Assembly: GCA_950295325.1 (NCBI GenBank)
Contig: OX485809.1
Span: 29,898,144 to 29,962,143, forward strand
DNA length: 64,000 bases
Source of the DNA: Polytrichum commune
Taxonomy: Eukaryota; Streptophyta; Polytrichopsida; Polytrichales; Polytrichaceae
Direction of reading: 5' to 3'
Shown here: positions 1-15,200 of the stretch, one piece after another
Layout of the letters: each line of letters starts with the position of its first letter
Position numbering within the stretch: the first letter of the stretch is position 1
The notes under the pieces: generated by a model
Database searches by the model: none
Told to the model about the DNA's origin: nothing
Seen by the model: the letters and a program-made list of their open reading frames with translations, nothing else
Translations under genes and position numbers: made by a program

Positions 1-269
1 GAGAGACAACAATGAGGTGTCGACTAATGAGAGCTTGCCATGTGACAATCCTATGTACTCAAGGACATTGATTCTTGAAAGTCTATTCTGAAGTAGAATA
101 GAAAGAGAACGTCCTTAGACATGCTTAAGAATGATATTTAGGTGTGTGCCTTAGCTCTTCAAAAGTCTCCTTGCTCAAAAATTTAACATCAAATATGTGA
201 GTTCCTAGGCTATCAGGTGCACTAAAGTGTCACATAAAAATTCAATGAGTGGGCACCCCATATACGCAG
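1..269. other. Intron or upstream sequence with a dispersed repeat remnant
   Basis: No coding exon is evident. The stretch at about 60-150, with AGAATAGAAAGAGAACGTCC followed by ACATGCTTAAGAAT, recurs in diverged form at about 5120-5180. Both copies therefore look like remnants of one repeat, sitting in or beside introns of the same gene. Confidence 0.5.
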
Positions 270-3200
270 GTAACAGATGGATCAGGAGGTTTGGGGGTGC
301 TGAATTGGAATGCAGCCTTATCAGTTCTGCAAGAGGTGGGACCAGTGGAGGTTCGAGTTAAGCCCGAACTTAATTTACCTAGCGCGTGCTTGCTGAAAGC
401 TCCCTTATTTTCTTGTCCGCTTGACCTTCCTCCCAAATCATCAGCACTAACACAAGTACTAAAGGATGGAGCACAAGGTAGCTGCACGGCACCTAAGGTC
501 AAGAACTATACCATGACAACTTGAGTTGATTGAAACCATGCAATATTCTACACATAACACAAGAAATGTGTCATTCTTTTATAAGTCTCTATGACTCTTT
601 CTTCCTGGTAATTACAGTTTTAATGCCAATATTGCTGCCCTTGGGCTTTTACTACAGGTCAATTCCCGGAGCTTTAAATTGAGTTTGCATATCAGGCTTC
701 TTGAATCCACTAGGCATGCATGGATTTTAACCCAATTTTAACCCAGAAATTTTGAAGTGTTGGCAGGTCAATGGAATCACTCTGGTAGCCATGAGCTTGC
801 ATCAGAGCTTGTTGGGGATACTCTCTGTGGAGTGGATGATGCAAAACCCTAAACCATCGCAACACGAGTCTGCAGTGGGAAACTCAAATGTTGCATTACT
901 TGCTCCACGGATTCTCGTCCGATTCCTTGCTTTACCACAACCGAATTCTATGACCCATCCCATGGTTGCATTTACTCACCACTTTGTAATTCATGGTCTG
1001 GCGTTTCTGGGTGCACATGGAAGCCATGGCTATGGGGCTCTCGACCTCAAAATGCGACCATTGCTGGTGTTGCTTGCCTCCCAGCTAGGTAAGTATATAC
1101 TAAGCTACGAGGGTCTTTCACGGTCACTTTTTAAAATGACAGCTGTGTATTTGAGTGGTGTGTGGTTTTGTGCTTAAAAGAGATTGGGCTATCTGCCAAA
1201 ATTTGTTAACCATTTTAGGCTCAATACTCAACATAAATGGGGGGGGGACCTATATGACCATTTAATGAGATCAAGAATCTGCACTTTGATTATGAAAAAG
1301 ATATTCATATGAGTTCTGAAAATTATGAGGCAACTGGCTACAGACACAATTTGGATTGGCAATCATCTTGCATTAATTGCGTATTTCACATCCTAGTAGA
1401 AGTGAATGCATAGCTAAAAGTGTCCATTTAATCCCGCTTACCTTATGCACATCCAGAACTCTTCCAGAACTCTATTTACCATACAGGCTTGTGATAAATA
1501 AAGCCAATCAGTAGGCCTTGTTGTAGGCAACTATGGAATTATGTCACTCCGCAGATACAGATACACTCATTACATTGTGTTCTTAGTTGTGATGGGCCTG
1601 CTAACCTTCCCTTAGGACTGAACAGAAGATGGTTAAGGGAAGTGGGCCTAATTTGCTTACTTATCTTAATTGGACACTGGACACTGGCTTACGGTCCGAA
1701 CCATCACATGTGAACCTAACGAACTTATTACATCAAGGATCATCACATGGCGTAGTTTCTGCAGGTTACTTTTGCCATAGCTTGCAGTTGAAGTGCATGG
1801 TTGTGGACTTACCCACCCATCAGCTTCATCCAGGACCATGGGAAATCAGGTGACATAAATTATGCAATTAATATATCATGCAATACAGCCTTCAAAGAGT
1901 AGTAATTACTCTTCACCTGCGTATTTTTATTTTTGCAATTTAAGAACAATACTTCTGCTAATTATCCATTTAAAACCAGGAATCTGCACCCGACTACGAC
2001 GCTGCTGCTTCCCTGGTTTTTCCCTGAAAATCTTAAGGTACTGGGTGCAAGCCCTGCGTCCAAGGGTGAGAACTTGGAGACAGGTTTAAGACCTGGTCTT
2101 GGAGTTATTGCAGTGTCTACTGCTTCTCTCTTATTTATAGAATCTGGTGGACGGAGAGCTTCTTTGCCACTAAACTTGGAGGGCCGGCCCACATGCTGGA
2201 ATGTCCTCAGCAACAACCGTCTGGTAATGTTGCACTAATTATCCATCCTATACTAGCCGGATGTTATAGTGCATCACTGAAGACGTAGGTTCTGTAAGGC
2301 ATTAAACTGCAGTTCCAAATTGGAGTTGAAAACAGACATTTCTACTCCAAAAAAAGTGAAACCAAGCTCCCCAAGGTTAGGCACATGTCTAGGCCTAAGT
2401 TCTTCTCAAAAACATCACTTCGAGCATGTGGGAACATCCCCTCCCCCTTCCTCGCCCCCTTTTCCCCCAAGCTTTATAGTTCACAATTCAGTCCAAAGCT
2501 CTAAGAGCTCATGGTCCACCGCTACACGATCTTTAGGTACATATGAACTGATTATTCAGAAGTGAGCAATATCTTTTGGAATTTCAGTGCCATTTCTGGA
2601 TATAAGGTAAAAGGGCCTAATGTGGTTGCTTGTCTTAATCGGACACCTATATTTGAGTTGTGGGTGGCTAGGTGTGGATACAAGAACAGACACCAAAACA
2701 CATGTGTTTTAATGAGATTGGACTATTTGCTCGAAATTTGTTGGTAATTCTGTCAGTGGACTTTGATAATTCATAACAATTCGAGATCATGTCCAGAACT
2801 TTCTGGGATTGATCATGGCCCCTTCAGATACATTTGCGGACGCACCAGAATTTCAACCTTGCAAATCCAATTAGTATGGCGTAGGAAACAACAAAAAGTA
2901 ACCAAATGAGGCCCATCTACCTCACTGCTCCTTTAAGCCTTTCCAATTTGACCTAAAAAATTACACTGATGACCATTGATAACACGGAAGGAAACTTCAC
3001 TGGGGACAGGTTCTAGGTGATAGTGTGGGGGCTCTTCACATCGTGGAGCTCAGCAGTTGGAATTCAGCATTTTGGAGGATCTGCAAAGTTGCTTTCCAAA
3101 GGCCGCTTCCTCCGGTACAGGTACGACCCATGGGTCAATTTCTTTTCCCACTTCAACATGCGATAAGGAGAAAATTATGTTGGGATTCACACTGCCTGGC

Positions 3201-6200
3201 TCAAATTGGAACTTTGCATGCCTGTGGAGAACAATACATGTAGCTGTATTTCACTCAAGTCAGACGCCTTTTGATGGTCGTCAGTGACCAGGATTTAAAA
3301 GGACTTATGAACAATCCACCTGCTTCAATTAACCTCGTTAATATAACTGTTAGAAAATTAAACGCTGAAACTGCTAAAAAGTTGCAAACTGTTAAAAAGT
3401 GTGTAAAACCTCGCTCGTGGGTCCAGATCCTGGTACATGTCAAGACAGATGGTCTCAAGGCCAGCAGTGGCAACCAAGAATGTTATGTTTTCTTCATCAC
3501 GGGACAAATTGGCGATTCTCGGCTTATAAGGCTTACTCGCTCTTCTGTCCGAGGTGTAATATAGGATCAGCACATTCATTTCCAAACTAGTAATCTCGAA
3601 TATGCATTAGTTTTTTCAAGTAATATATGCATATGCACTTCGCTTGTAAGTTCATAAGTTTAAAGTACTAACTTATACAGCTTGAAAATCGGCAAATGGG
3701 CCACCTCATTCTTGAGATGGCTTCAGTGATACCTAACCAAGGCATATATGCGGCTCTGTACTCGAATCAAATACTTCCTTTTTGGAATGAGCATCAAGGT
3801 TGAAATTGGAGTTTCTTTTGCCAAACTCAAATTCAAGAATGTTGGGCTTCTGTAGATGAATTGCCTGCTCAAGCCAACAACGAAGCAGAGGCGGAAAACC
3901 TTGAGGCTCGTGGCACTACTCCATTCCATGGGGAATTAACTGAAAGTATGACGTGGACCGGGCAGGAATTGACACTGGCCTCAAGTGATCATTTGCTGCA
4001 GAGCACTGCCCCTGTGCGAGATATGATTGTAGTGAAGGACTCCAAGTTCAGCCCAGATCCATTCCTATTGTTGCTGTGTGGAAATTCCCCAACTTCTACA
4101 CTTCGCAAGTAAGGAACTTTAATAACAAGTAAACTCAAATGATGGTTATTTAACAAGTTCACAGTATTTGTAACTCAGAGATTTTGTAATCATAGAGGTG
4201 ATTGGAGACGAAGTGCGATATTCCATTTGCAAGTGTCTGCAGTTACTGATAATTGACATAGATAAACGTATTTCTTCAACTGTCTTGACAAAGTCAAGTG
4301 ATTCAAGAAATTTTTATGAAGAATGCACGTAACACTTCACTCTGCAATTGATGAGGGGTTGATGAACAGTGATGCCTTTAAGAAATTTCCAGTGAGCTCT
4401 TATTTGGGGCAATGTAATATCCTAAACGTTTTCTTGGAGTGTGGCTGCAGAGGCAGCCTCATGGCATCTTTCCAAGTTGACATCATCCAAGATACAGAAG
4501 TGAGAGGACTAGTCTTGTTCACTCTCTCCTCGAAGAATTGCATTTTCCTCATATTTCATTGCTCATTTCAAACAAACTATCGCAGGCATATTTCATATCC
4601 TTCTCATATCTTCTTTCCTGGAATAACTTTGGCCCCCATCTTCCTGGAAACGTTGGGCATGGAGGAGGAAATTTTGAATGGGTGAATAATTAATTTCCTT
4701 TTGGTACCTGAAGTTGGCAGGGTCTCCTCAGATTTTGCCCTTTCGAGAAGACTGGAGATCGGAGTACCATACCCACCTGCTGCTCTCATATCCCATTGCG
4801 GTAAAGCAAGGCCTGCTCTAAACTCAACTCTTTAACACAATTCACATGAAAAACGGCGTTGCTTCTATAGGTGTCGTAGCATTCTTAAGTAGCGTAGTGG
4901 GTGGTCTCCCTAGATACATAAGCGTCTTGAAGAATATTTATATGCTCAATGAGAATTTTCTTTTGGCAAGGTCTTTATGTTGAACCTTGGTGGATAGGAG
5001 AAGCTCACACCGAAAATAGGTAACAAGGAGCGAGTCGTCAGCTACTGAGAGGCTTATGCCATTTGGCTATGTCTGGCATTCATGCATGTAATCAAGGACC
5101 TTGGTTTTTTATATATTCTTGAAGCTAGAATAGAAAGAGAACATCCTTATCCATGCTTTTACACATGCTTAAGAATCCTACAGTCAGCACTTCAAGGCAA
5201 AAGCATGCGTGATTCCCATAGTGAAATAGTTTTATAGGCTGGGGCCTTTTAAGATATCTCCCATATGAATTAGAGTCGTCTATGTATGTAAATAACGGTG
5301 GCTTAAATCCAAGGCCTTAATCCGGATCCCATGGGAATTTCGAGGGTAAGCTGCCTAAGGTTGGAATAGCATTCAAATGGATGACCTTTCTAGCACTTGA
5401 TTTTTGGTGTGCCCTACCACCTATGGTCCACCCAATCATAGTGGAGGTTACCCATGTGAACTAGGAACCTAGGTGCTCGCCCTTCGGAGAAATAGGTGTC
5501 AACCGACTTGGCCACGCCTATTCAAGGTGCTCACCTTCAAAAGGAGACAGTAGTCTTTGGGGGTCCTCTAATCTCGTCATGCCCATCTCAGGATTACAAA
5601 TAGACCTGGAGCAACTTGAAAATGAAGCAACACCCTAACGCACGCCAGTGGCAACATCGGAATTGTCTTTCTTTTTCTTTCTAGGTATCTGATGATGGGG
5701 ATGACTTGGTACCAGGACAGCATGTGAGTGAGGTTGTGACTCTAATGGGCATGAAGACAGAAGACACCTTCATGGTTGGACTTGAAAGAGGACAATGCAC
5801 TCTTGCAGTTTCAGCTCTGACAGGCAGATGGTTTGCCCAGGTAAATCTCATCCATGCAAACCAAATTTGGTTGGTTACACTACTTCTCAATCACCTTCGA
5901 AGATTACACCTTTTGTGAAACATAGATGGCAGAAATCCAAGCATCCATTCCGCAAGGGTGGATACCTGGCAAGTGCTTGAGTATGCAGCCAATGATTCAT
6001 TCCACATCGATTCAAACGCAATTCCACCCTTTATGTCTTGCAACTATAAATTGAAGAGACAAAAGATAAAAACTACACCCTTTATGTTTGGTAGGCATTG
6101 ATTCAGTGCCGATTCAGAGTCATTGTTTGATGTGATTGAGTGTGAAAACGATGTTGATATACGAATATAGAGGTTCTGTGACACCAAATGTCTCACTTCG

Positions 6201-9200
6201 CCTTGGGGAACAGGTCACAGAGAATTCTCTAAGAATATTAGATAATAGAACCAGCTCACAGATGCTACGGGCAGAGTGGAAACCACCTCCATCTAAGGTA
6301 TGTGGGCCTTATGTAGTTCACTAGTGAGCACAAATGGAAGGGCCTGTGTGATCACTTAAAGAGACCAATCTTCACTTAGATCTCTTATGGTTTTTGCATG
6401 TCAACTCCGATTGTTGAACTTGAAATCATTGTTATTCAAAATTGCAATTCTCAATCTAAACCAAAGGCCCAAATTGTATGTGGAGTCGAAAGTGCCCACA
6501 ATAGGGCCGCACATCTTATGTCTTTTTATCATTGGATCAGGAGTGCTCAAAAATGATCCACCATGCTGCCCTAACTTCTGAGGGAGTTGTCCTGGTCAGT
6601 GGTGCTATTGTGTATAGTGTGCAATTAGACTACTCTGGAGTTCCCCATACTGTCAGCACCACGAACCGGCCCCACCAGGTACTTACTTCAAATCCCTCGG
6701 ATTTTTTTCTTCAAGCATCTTCCATGTGGAGTAGGGGGGCCAACATTTGAGAGAGTAGATGTGCCTTGTTGTCCAACATGCAAGTTGAAATGTGGCCGGG
6801 CTAGCACTTACTCATTTTTCTTTTTGCATGAGTAATTTCATTGAACTCTATATATTAAGATTGTAGAAAATTTTCAAATAAAACCAAAAAGTGTGAAATC
6901 TCCAAGCAAGGTTTTTATAATAAGAATACACCACCATGAAAACAATTACAAAGTTTATGGTATTTGGTGTCACATGCGTAATAGTGCCACCTACCCTATT
7001 TTGAGGCATATGCTAGGTTACAATGATGATTAACGACTTGAGCATCAAGGTTACCTCATGGCATTTCGCCTTCAAGTGCGCTTACTAATATCATGGTATG
7101 AGTATGTTCAACAGTGTTATGAGGTACATGCTTATGTTACACAATGGTCTACAGATTGACTAAAGTGTACACAAATGACACTTGCCATTAGCATGCTCAA
7201 AAATATCCTCCTCTTGCATACTAAAATGTAAACACATGAAACTTGCCACTAGTACGCTCATGAACATCTTCCCCTTGCATACTAAAACGCAAGACTATCA
7301 TCTAAAGTATCGCAATTTGCTACTCTAAATTTCATAATGTATATATTTTTCATTCAGAAAAGTTACTTATGTTGACAAATGGAATCACATTGGCAATTAA
7401 CGGGTGTGACGCTTTGAGACCCCTAAGGCATCCGGTTTAGGCCCTTTGCAAATAGTGTACATGATACTAAATACCATAAACGATGTAGTGTAAAGTATAA
7501 CAATCTCAGGTTCAGACAAACAAGTTTATGAAAATCCCAGGGGGTGGACTCTTCATACCATGTACGAACTAACGTGAGTGTAATAAGGGGTATTATTTGA
7601 GGCATTATTGTACATAGTATACATAAGGAAGAAATATTGTTTTTCTCCAAGGTGTACATTCAAAGAAGCTATTAAGAATTTTGAAGTTCATGTAAATTCA
7701 CAAAAGGGGGCCCTAAGGTTTAGGGAAAAAATTGACAATAGATGTACTATTTTCATCCAATTTACCTTTTCATTCATTGTTGTCATATGGTAATAGTTCC
7801 CAATGACTTGGATATGTAATAAAGGCCTATTCATTTCATGATTTATAAAACTGTGTATGCAGTGGAGGCATTTATCAAATTAAATCGAAATGCTTAGTAC
7901 AAATATATAAATCCATTTTTTAGCCCACCATTAGTATGTATACATTTTTTTATGTATAAAATTATTGTATATAAGGGGTTTTATTTCATAGTCACCCACA
8001 CATGTCATGTAGGTTTCCAATGAAGAGTCCACCCCCTTGGATGAATTTCAAGTTTTCCCCTTAATTATTATTCTTGCCTCTTTTTAAGTTTGTGGTTTTG
8101 AACTAAAGGGGAGGGCACACATGTTCCAAAACGCCAGTTTTGAAACAGAGTTTGGTACGCTACAGTAAAAGAATTCGGCCTTGATATGTGCCTAACTTTG
8201 AGGAGTTGACTTTCAAGGTTGGTCCCTCCTTTTTTTGGTTAAAACTGTCCATTTCCAACTCCGATTGGAAACAAAGGTTTTAAGCCTTGCGAAAAAGCCG
8301 TCTTGGATCGGAGTTGAAAATAGACAGTTTTAACCAAAAAAGAGGGACCAACCTTGAAAGCCAACTTCTCAAAGTTAGGCACATGTCAAGGCCGAAATCT
8401 TTTACCTTGGCTTACCAAACTTTGTTTCGAAACCAGCGTTTTGGAACATGTGTGGTCTCCACGTGAATCCTTTCCTCTTTCTCCTTATCATGTTCTTCCT
8501 TCAGGGTTTTGTTATAGCACCCTGTGTGTAAGTTGCTTGCACAAAGGAAGCGGATGATGATTAACAAGGCTTTCATGATCAACATGGATGCAGGTGTCCG
8601 CGCTCGGTATGTCATATATAGGAGATTCAGGCCTCCAAGAGCTTGTTTTGGTTGTGGGTCAATGGGTTTCCAACACAGTTCACCTATTGTCATGGCCAAA
8701 CCTGGTGATTATTTCTCTTTCCTGGAGAAACTTACTTACTTAAGATCTTTACTTTCTCCAGTTCACCTAAAAGTTCATCAAAACTTAAGAACTTTTCCAG
8801 TTTAATGTACATATCATGTTCAGTAGATCTTGGGTACCAGAAATCTCGTAGGCACTAAAGTCCCAAGTCTGCCTTAAAAATGTAACACCCTTCGAAAATG
8901 ATGATGGAATGTCACATGTAGAAATGCTCTAATTATTGAAAGCTTAAGTCTTATAGACCAGAAACTTTATTGAATTGAAATTATATGTTAATATCAGGAG
9001 GAGGTCGCCACCATGGACCCCTTAACAGCTCCGGTTCGGTCCCTTGCAATAGGCCAGATTGCCACGCAAACTCATCTGTTTGTTGGCACCGCTGATGGAA
9101 ACCTTGTGTACTATTTGATCACCAAAACTGAGAGTAGAACCGGAAGGAATCAAGACAAGAAGAATAACGTTGACGATTTTGGCCATTTGACTGTCGAAGA

Positions 9201-12200
9201 GGATCTAATGGGGACCTGCAACAGTATGCTGATGACAGGAAGCCAACATTCTGGCCACAAGTGCAAAGACCCCTTGCAAAAGGCAGCTCTGTTCCAAAAG
9301 GAGCATCTGAACATGCCACAACTTACATTGACACATGGAAGAGTGATCAAAGTTGGATCAAGCGTTGAGTTTATTGAGTTTGGCTGCTTCAGTGGAGGTG
9401 GAGAACAAACTACTAAGTGCAGAAATGAAAGCTGTAAATCTGGATTTGAGCAAGAGTTTCTGTATGTGTGGAGTGAACGCAGTCTAGTTTTGGTACGAGA
9501 TGCAGGAGGTGGTTTCCAAGTTGTCAAGCTGTATTGCAATTCCCATCCTGTCCAGAGATCAATAAGGTTCTGATCTTAATTACTCCCTTACCAGACACCT
9601 TCTGAACCTACAACCCTAACTTAGTTGAGTCGCAATGGTGGAAAATCTAAAATCATCTGACATTGCGAGTTTTCTTAAGATTATTGGTTAAAAAGGTTGC
9701 CAAACTTGTAGGAATATTAATCCCTAGACAGTCAAGGTCTTCAAATTGACCAGCCGACATTAAGTTGTGCTGACTGGTTGCTGTCGAACTTAGGCGTGTC
9801 TGTGATTGTGCATTCTAATTACAAAATTAACTAATGGATCTGAGCTGCAGACTGCACGCGAAGGAATACCCAAACAGCCTTGTATCACTTAACATGGAGG
9901 GGCAGGTGACGCTTGGGCACTTGAATCTTCCCATCAAAATGAGGTACACAACAAGCCTACTTGGATCTGTGATTACAACAAGTCTACCAAATGCCCACAT
10001 CACAAAATTCCAAAGGATGGTGTATTGTGTAATTTTCTTTCAAAATAGGTATTATGCTTATGCAACAATTTTCTTTGTAGTAGCATAATGTGACACAGTT
10101 TCAAAAAATATATTAAAATCATGCAATGGGAACACATAAGTAAGGAATTTAAGATGTTATTTCAATATATTTTTTTTTTTACATGATGATTTTACCTTTC
10201 AAATTTTGTGATGCATGTCGCAGGTGGCAAGAATTGCAGATTCCAGGCTCCGTAGCCTTTCTAGCACACCACCAAGGCAGTGGCTGCGCAGCAATTGCCT
10301 CTATTGTAAGCATTTTATCCACATCTCATCTACTACATCTCATTACTCTTCCAGGTGAATCAGTCCAGCGTATATCTGCCGCATTTCATATATCTTCTAA
10401 ACGAGTCTTCAAAAGAAGAGAAATTAGTATCTGTATATACACACAAACACATTGACCATAATTAACTTCCCTCGAATTTGTTAATAATGTGTTCTTTCGG
10501 AAATCTTTCAGGATATGAAGATTGTCTTGTTGGGGATAAATAACCAGTGAAAGAGAACTCCTCCGGACAATCTTTTCTACTTGTGCAAGCTCTCTTATTG
10601 GTATCTCTTTGAGGAATAATTTGTATAGTAATTCTGATAAGAGTCTTGTTTTATTCAGGATGGTGCCTTATCAAGGCTTCATTTTGTACATGAAGAGTCC
10701 ATGTGCCAGGTGCGGGTTTGATTACCAACCTGCTTCAATGCGTCTGATCTCAGGTTCTTGCAATATAGTTCAAAATTCTCTCTTGCGAAGCCCACTTGAT
10801 TTGCTACGCCTGAACCTGCTATGAAACCAAAATCATTTTTATTATTCCATTATGCTCGTTTAATTATGCTCACTAAGGTGTCAAGAACTCTTTTCTTGGT
10901 GGCGAAGGTGCTAACAGTGGAGCTGGAGGCTGAACACTTCCCAACCTCTTTAGCCAGTTTCCACGTTCCTCTCACACTTTATAACCAGGTTAATTTGATC
11001 AACTTCTTGCCTCAGAAGACTAATTACGTGGCCTTTGGTTCTTCATTGTGATCATGAAGGGCACTGTGATGCACCTTGTGTGTTCGATATTTGCATGTAG
11101 TCATATTGAGCTGCCTCTGTGGTCCTTGGTATGATTCTAAATTATTTGACTTCAATTCAGGATACAAAGCCAGTGGAATGCATAGTCCTTGCAACGCAGG
11201 TTCAGGAGGGGGAACATACTAAGGGCAACCTTTCCTTCTTTGATCTTCAAGTCACCTACCCCAGTGAGTTCTAAACTGAATCTCCATGCACTGGCTCGAG
11301 AACACTGCTGTCTATGCTCTTTATGTACCATTCATGGACAGGCCAAGCGACTTTACTGACTTGTCTATTCCTGATTGGATACAAGAAGCACATTATCACC
11401 TATAATTGATGACCTTGTCATGGCACAAACGATTACACCCAGTAATGAGCATGTGTATGCTGTTGCAATAGGCACCCAAGCACTCCCTCGTCAACAGTGT
11501 GGCTTGGTAGGTTGGGTGTCTACAATAACCCATGGTAGGCCTCCTCGCATCCATTACCTAGTTCACAATAACTCACTAGCTGCAATTGAAAATTCAACTC
11601 TATCCAAAAGTCTTTCAAGAGGGCTCTACCTTGTTTTTGTGCTCCACATACACGTCAATTTAGGGAACTCAACGCAGTTTTCAACAAACCCATCCACTAG
11701 GAAGCTCGGATGAAGTGCAGAAGTTTGGCCTCGATGGAGGAACAATACACGAGGGGGTCAGTCCCTTGTAGGGATATGAACCGCATAAGAAGAAGGGATA
11801 TTTTCAGGGTGATTTGGAAGTAATGCACATACTTGTAAATATGTTCAATATATTCTCAAAGTGAGTATCCAATGCCCTTAATGTCTCTAAAAAATTCACA
11901 ATTTTTACTTCGAAACACAAGAGTTATTGTTTGGATTCAACCGGAGTTTTGGTGGGGAGTTGGTTATTTTGCATATAAAACTATTAAAGATTGGCAAGGT
12001 TTCAGTGCATGCTTGGAGTTAGTGTGGAGGTTTGAACAAAGAACATTCCATTGGGGCCAAACTCATTTCAGCACCACTCTCCGCACGCCAAAATGAGCTT
12101 GACCCTCTATGAATCGATATAAGAACCTTCAAAACTCCAAGCATGCATTGGAGACTTACCGAACATGGAAATGCAAACCAACCAGCTCTACACCCAAACT

Positions 12201-15200
12201 CCGGTTGAATCAAAGGAGAACTATAGCAAACAGGATCTTATCTTTAATCGCACCTAAAGTTCTAGTGAGCAGGAGTGACGCCTGGACAATTACGCAGGCG
12301 ACAAGCACGTTGAATATAAGCTGCGCTTGCTGGGGTTGCACTCGCTCGAGCAACCTTGTCACTCTCTATGTATGATGGATTCATCTGCGTCCCCCTCAAG
12401 CCCTCTCAAGTGCACCATGTGCAATGTGGACCTTTCAAATGTTGGTGACGATCCTCTATTACGGGACGTAATCCAAAGTCTGACACTTTCAGGCGAACAT
12501 TGGAGTCAATGTTGCAGGTTTGTGAAGTAGATTCTACTCAATTCTGTTTGCCTTTGTTAAGTTACATTCCGTATGCTAACAAAAACATAAGTATTCTAGT
12601 TACAGGACTTCTTCCTGTGTTCTTCATTCAGCTTCCTTAAATTCTCAGTTGGTATTATATCGTAACCAAAGATTTGTTGAAAGTTCATGATATGTTTGGG
12701 GAAGAAGTCCACAAATTTCATGTGAGGTATACGGGTGTTATTCGATTTTTTTTTAAACAGGCTGCTCTATTTGATTGGTATGGGTTTCGGTGAGGATCTA
12801 AGAACAAACACTATAAAGACACATGCACTTGCAATAATCATAACTAAATCAGGGGAGTTTCGATTTTCAATCTGATTTCTGTTGATGCTTCATCAGAGAT
12901 TCGCTAATGCAACACAAAGTTTTTGTGGAGTAAATCTACTCAGTAAATGTTGGAGAACATGACAAACGAACTGAGTAACACCCACAAACATTGGTTGCCA
13001 TTCCCCTCCAACCTTTTTGACATCGCAACTTTTGTGCATCTCCATGGTGCCAGTAGTCAATCATGTTTTTTGGGTGTGTTTTCTTGCAGTGTAACACAAT
13101 CACTAGAGAGGGAAACCCGTGTCCCAGAACACCCGTTATTAGTTTTGGGTTACACAGGCAGAGTTGAGCTTGTTTCTGTGTTTGTTGGAGTTTCTGAAGC
13201 ATGCATGTTGTTAGTGCCCTGTGTTGCAGCCGCCCTCGATGCGCCATTTATCTCCTCTTTCGGTAATATTCCATCATTCACTGTTACGTTGTCATGATAT
13301 TTACTGACACTTACTGATCAAATTTAAGTTTTACCTAGAGTGTAAACCATTACCAAGCAAAGTCGTTTATGTTCTATAGTGTCCAAGCAACCTATATGAT
13401 CTTTGTTGGTTAAAAAAAAGTATAGCAAGAGAGTCTATATTACACCATTTGTGGTATTCAGTATCACATGCACTATTTGTGAAGGGCCTAAACTAGATGT
13501 TTGGAGGTTTCAAAGTGTCACGCCTTCTAATTGCCAACATGATTCCATTTGCCAATATAAGTAACTTTTTTAAGTGAAAAATATCTACATTATGGCATTC
13601 ATGAGTATCACATTGGGATACTTTAGATGATAAACTTGCGTTTTAGTATGCGAGGGGAAGAAAATTTTGATCGTACTTATGGCGAGTGTCATGTGTTTGC
13701 ATTTTAGTATGCAAGAGGAAGATATTCTTGAGCATACTATTGGCAAGTGTCATTTGTGTACACTTTAGTCAACTTGTATACCATTGTGTAACATAGGCGT
13801 GCACCTCATAACACTATTGCACACAAGGTAGAGGGTGCTAAAACCAACATCCCACCCAAAAGCAACACCTATAAACACCTCACAATCACCAACACTCTAC
13901 TACCTTGAACCATTCCCCATGGAAAAGGAGTGCCCGGGCCCAGAGAGTGACGGGTTTAGGTGTCATTAGTGGCACCACCACATACTCCCTCCATCCCAAA
14001 ATGGTTGTCCGTGTTCCTAACTTTGACGAAATCAAGGCTTGTTGACCATTGACCGAGTAGTTGTAAGTATGACTCTTAAAACACTACTCCGAAACGCCCC
14101 CCAAAGTTGCAGCATCGGAAGACTTCATGATGATGAAAGTTTGGTGCAAAATCATTTGACTTTAAGCCTCAAATTTATAGTTGGGCAGATGAACCGGACA
14201 ATCATTTTGGGACCAAAAAATCTAGGAGGTAGGACAATCATTTTGGGACAAAAAAATCCAAGAGGTAGGACAATCGTTTTGGGACGGAGGGAGAACCAAC
14301 CTAACAACCTCCATGTAGGGTAGGTAACAAGCTCCACTCTATCTCGGGTCGGTTCAAGGTGGGTTCAGGGTGGCTTGTCAATGCCTATTCTAGCCATTCT
14401 ATTATGGGGGGGAACGGTTCAAGGCCACAAAGCCAAGGATGTAGGCCACAAAGCCAAGGGGGTTGGTTATGAGTACAAAAGGGGGTTTGTACCTGAGATG
14501 CAAGGGGATTAGTACCTAGGATGCAAGGAGGCGGTTCTACAATCGAACCACGTGGGATCATGGAGGTGGCCATGTTGGACTTTCATCTAGCTTGGGTCTA
14601 GTACACAACTATGTTGCGTTGGTTCTAGGCAATCTTGTGTTGGTTCTAGGCAGTGAAGGTGGGGGTCCTCATCATATGCAAGTTGTCATACACAAGGCCT
14701 AGGGATCGGTTTAAGGAAACTAGTGGTTTTGACTTTTAATGTTCATAAAATATTCAATTGGGACTGGTTTTTTTTTCTTCATACCTTTGATTAGCCCAAA
14801 GGCTAATATGAGTATATATATAGTTTTGTATATCAACCACATAGCCATATATATGAGCTTGATACATATAGCAGGATAACCAATACATGTATCATGTTGC
14901 ACTATAAGTTTGTACTCAAATTTTAGGCTCTTAGAGTGCCGGTCATTGTCTATAATGCCTTCTTGAGGAATATATTAAAGTTTGTTACAAATAGATGAGT
15001 GACAATTTAGAGTTCATGGAATGTATCGGGGAGGTTACATGAACACCAAAGGAGGTTAAATGGAAAACCACGTGACCAATGTAGACATAAGATAAGTGGG
15101 TGTTAAATGGCCACTTCAAGCTCTACACCTACTTCTCATAGGTTGTAGAACACATGATTAGTGTGAGATGATTGCCGATTCCAAATCGTGTTTCATAGCT

